Positions 4,580 through 5,286 of a DNA stretch of 5,286 nt are shown piece after piece (position 1 is the first letter of the stretch; every line of letters begins with the position of its first letter). This DNA comes from Solirubrobacter sp044865965 (GTDB lineage: Bacteria; Actinomycetota; Thermoleophilia; Solirubrobacterales; Solirubrobacteraceae). The notes under the pieces are model-generated. The model made no database searches and was not told the DNA's origin. It was given only the letters and a program-made list of their open reading frames with translations. The stretch is from contig JBIOTP010000368.1 of the NCBI GenBank assembly GCA_044865965.1, positions 1 through 5,286 of the forward strand, given 5' to 3'. The translations under genes were made by a program, and so were the position numbers.

Positions 4580-5286
4580 GTGCGCGTCCTGTTCACCTGC
4601 CGCCGGCTGACCGGTCACCTGCACCCGCTGCTGCCGCTCGCCTCCGCGGCCACCGGCCGCGGCCACAGCGTCGCGTTCGCGACCGCCGACCCGGCTCTGT
4701 CGGACGCCCGCGACCGCGGCTTCGCCGCCTATCCCGCCGGCCCCGGCCCCGAGGCGCGGGCGGAGTTCGAGCGCCGCTTCCCGCGCTTCCGCACGCTGCC
4801 GCCGCAAGAGCACCGGACGCTGTTCTACGTGGAGCTGTTCGTGGGGCTCGAGCTGCCGCCGCGGCTGCAGGCGCTGCGGGCGATCGTCGAGGACTGGGCG
4901 CCGGACGTCATCGTGCACGAGACCGCCGAGCTCGCCGCCCCGATCGCGGCCGCCGAGGCCGGAATCCCTTACGTCACGGCGGGCTTCGGGCCGCTGGTGC
5001 CGCTCGAGGTCGCCGCGCGGGCCGGCGCGGCGGCGGCCCCGCACTGGGAGGCCGCGGGCCTCGAGCCGCATCCGCGCGCCGGGCTCTTCGAGCACCTCTA
5101 CGCCGACGCGTGCCCGCCGTCGCTGCAGCGAGAGGCGATCCGCGACCTGCGGGCCGTCCCGGTCCGCCTCACCGCGCTATCCGCCCCGGCCGCGCCGGAG
5201 CCCCGGCCCACGACGGTCTACGTCACGTTCGGCACGGTGTGGAACGGCGACCTGGACGTCTTCCGCGCCGTGCTGGACGCGCTGCG
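4580..5286 (+). CDS. GT1-family (UGT/MGT-like) glycosyltransferase, 3' end outside the window
   Basis: The frame is open from GTG 4580 to the right edge (235 codons, no stop), so only the N-terminal part is visible. The N-terminus MRVLFTCRRLTGHLHPLLPL is the first Rossmann strand and loop of GT-B glycosyltransferases, with H13 in the position of the catalytic histidine. RGHSVAFAT (residues 27-35) is the second strand. WAPDVIVHET (about 108-117) and GIPYVTAGFGPL (about 128-139) are typical acceptor-domain strands. TVYVTFGT (212-219) opens the C-terminal nucleotide-sugar-binding domain. The family moves a sugar from an NDP-sugar to a lipid or small-molecule acceptor; the acceptor here cannot be told. 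The start is supported by GAGAGGA (4566-4572), 7 nt upstream. It is divergent from tam across the 50-bp repeat array. The full-length protein would be about 380-420 aa if typical. Confidence 0.88.
   Translation, partial: MRVLFTCRRLTGHLHPLLPLASAATGRGHSVAFATADPALSDARDRGFAAYPAGPGPEARAEFERRFPRFRTLPPQEHRTLFYVELFVGLELPPRLQALRAIVEDWAPDVIVHETAELAAPIAAAEAGIPYVTAGFGPLVPLEVAARAGAAAAPHWEAAGLEPHPRAGLFEHLYADACPPSLQREAIRDLRAVPVRLTALSAPAAPEPRPTTVYVTFGTVWNGDLDVFRAVLDAL

Noticed and set aside
4361..5095. Minus-strand open frame opposite the glycosyltransferase
   Set aside because: The plus strand carries clear GT-B motifs and a ribosome binding site; the minus product is Arg/Gly/Glu-rich and partly encoded by the tandem repeats.

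Overview
The base composition is very GC-rich (G/C dominates almost every third codon position). With the gene content, this suggests a high-GC actinobacterium. The proteins look like those of Thermoleophilia/Solirubrobacterales-type soil actinobacteria, but that lineage is an inference and not shown by any marker gene here.

Layout from left to right. (1) A phosphotransferase of the ACAD10/11 N-terminal-like family, possibly truncated by the left edge, is followed almost without gap by a classical short-chain dehydrogenase/reductase. They form a two-gene unit that probably handles an acyl-CoA or related metabolite. (2) Facing this unit, 16 nt away, is a small XRE-type helix-turn-helix regulator on the minus strand. 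It shares a 112-bp divergent control region with a 93-residue phasin/HBHA-like helical protein on the plus strand. This control region is the best regulatory DNA in the window: two face-away promoters, both with a TTGCAA -35 box, are embedded in overlapping inverted repeats. The regulator's own transcript is predicted to be leaderless. (3) After GC-rich hairpins comes a TRIC/UPF0126 cation-channel gene. Its last membrane segment is knocked out of frame exactly where a perfect 26-bp tandem duplication sits. (4) The gap between the convergent channel and methyltransferase genes is filled by a 155-bp element with roughly 40-bp imperfect terminal inverted repeats. (5) A trans-aconitate 2-methyltransferase (tam-like) gene lies on the minus strand. 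Its start codon lies inside the first of about four 50-bp tandem repeats, which fill the space to a divergent GT1-family glycosyltransferase that runs off the right edge.

No RNA genes, CRISPR array, transposase or phage gene was seen. Most genes are ordinary housekeeping or accessory metabolism. The noteworthy signals are the three repeat structures (26-bp duplication, 155-bp inverted-repeat element, 50-bp tandem array) and the XRE/phasin control region. All three repeats lie at gene ends, and two of them change or touch the reading frame or start codon of the adjacent gene.
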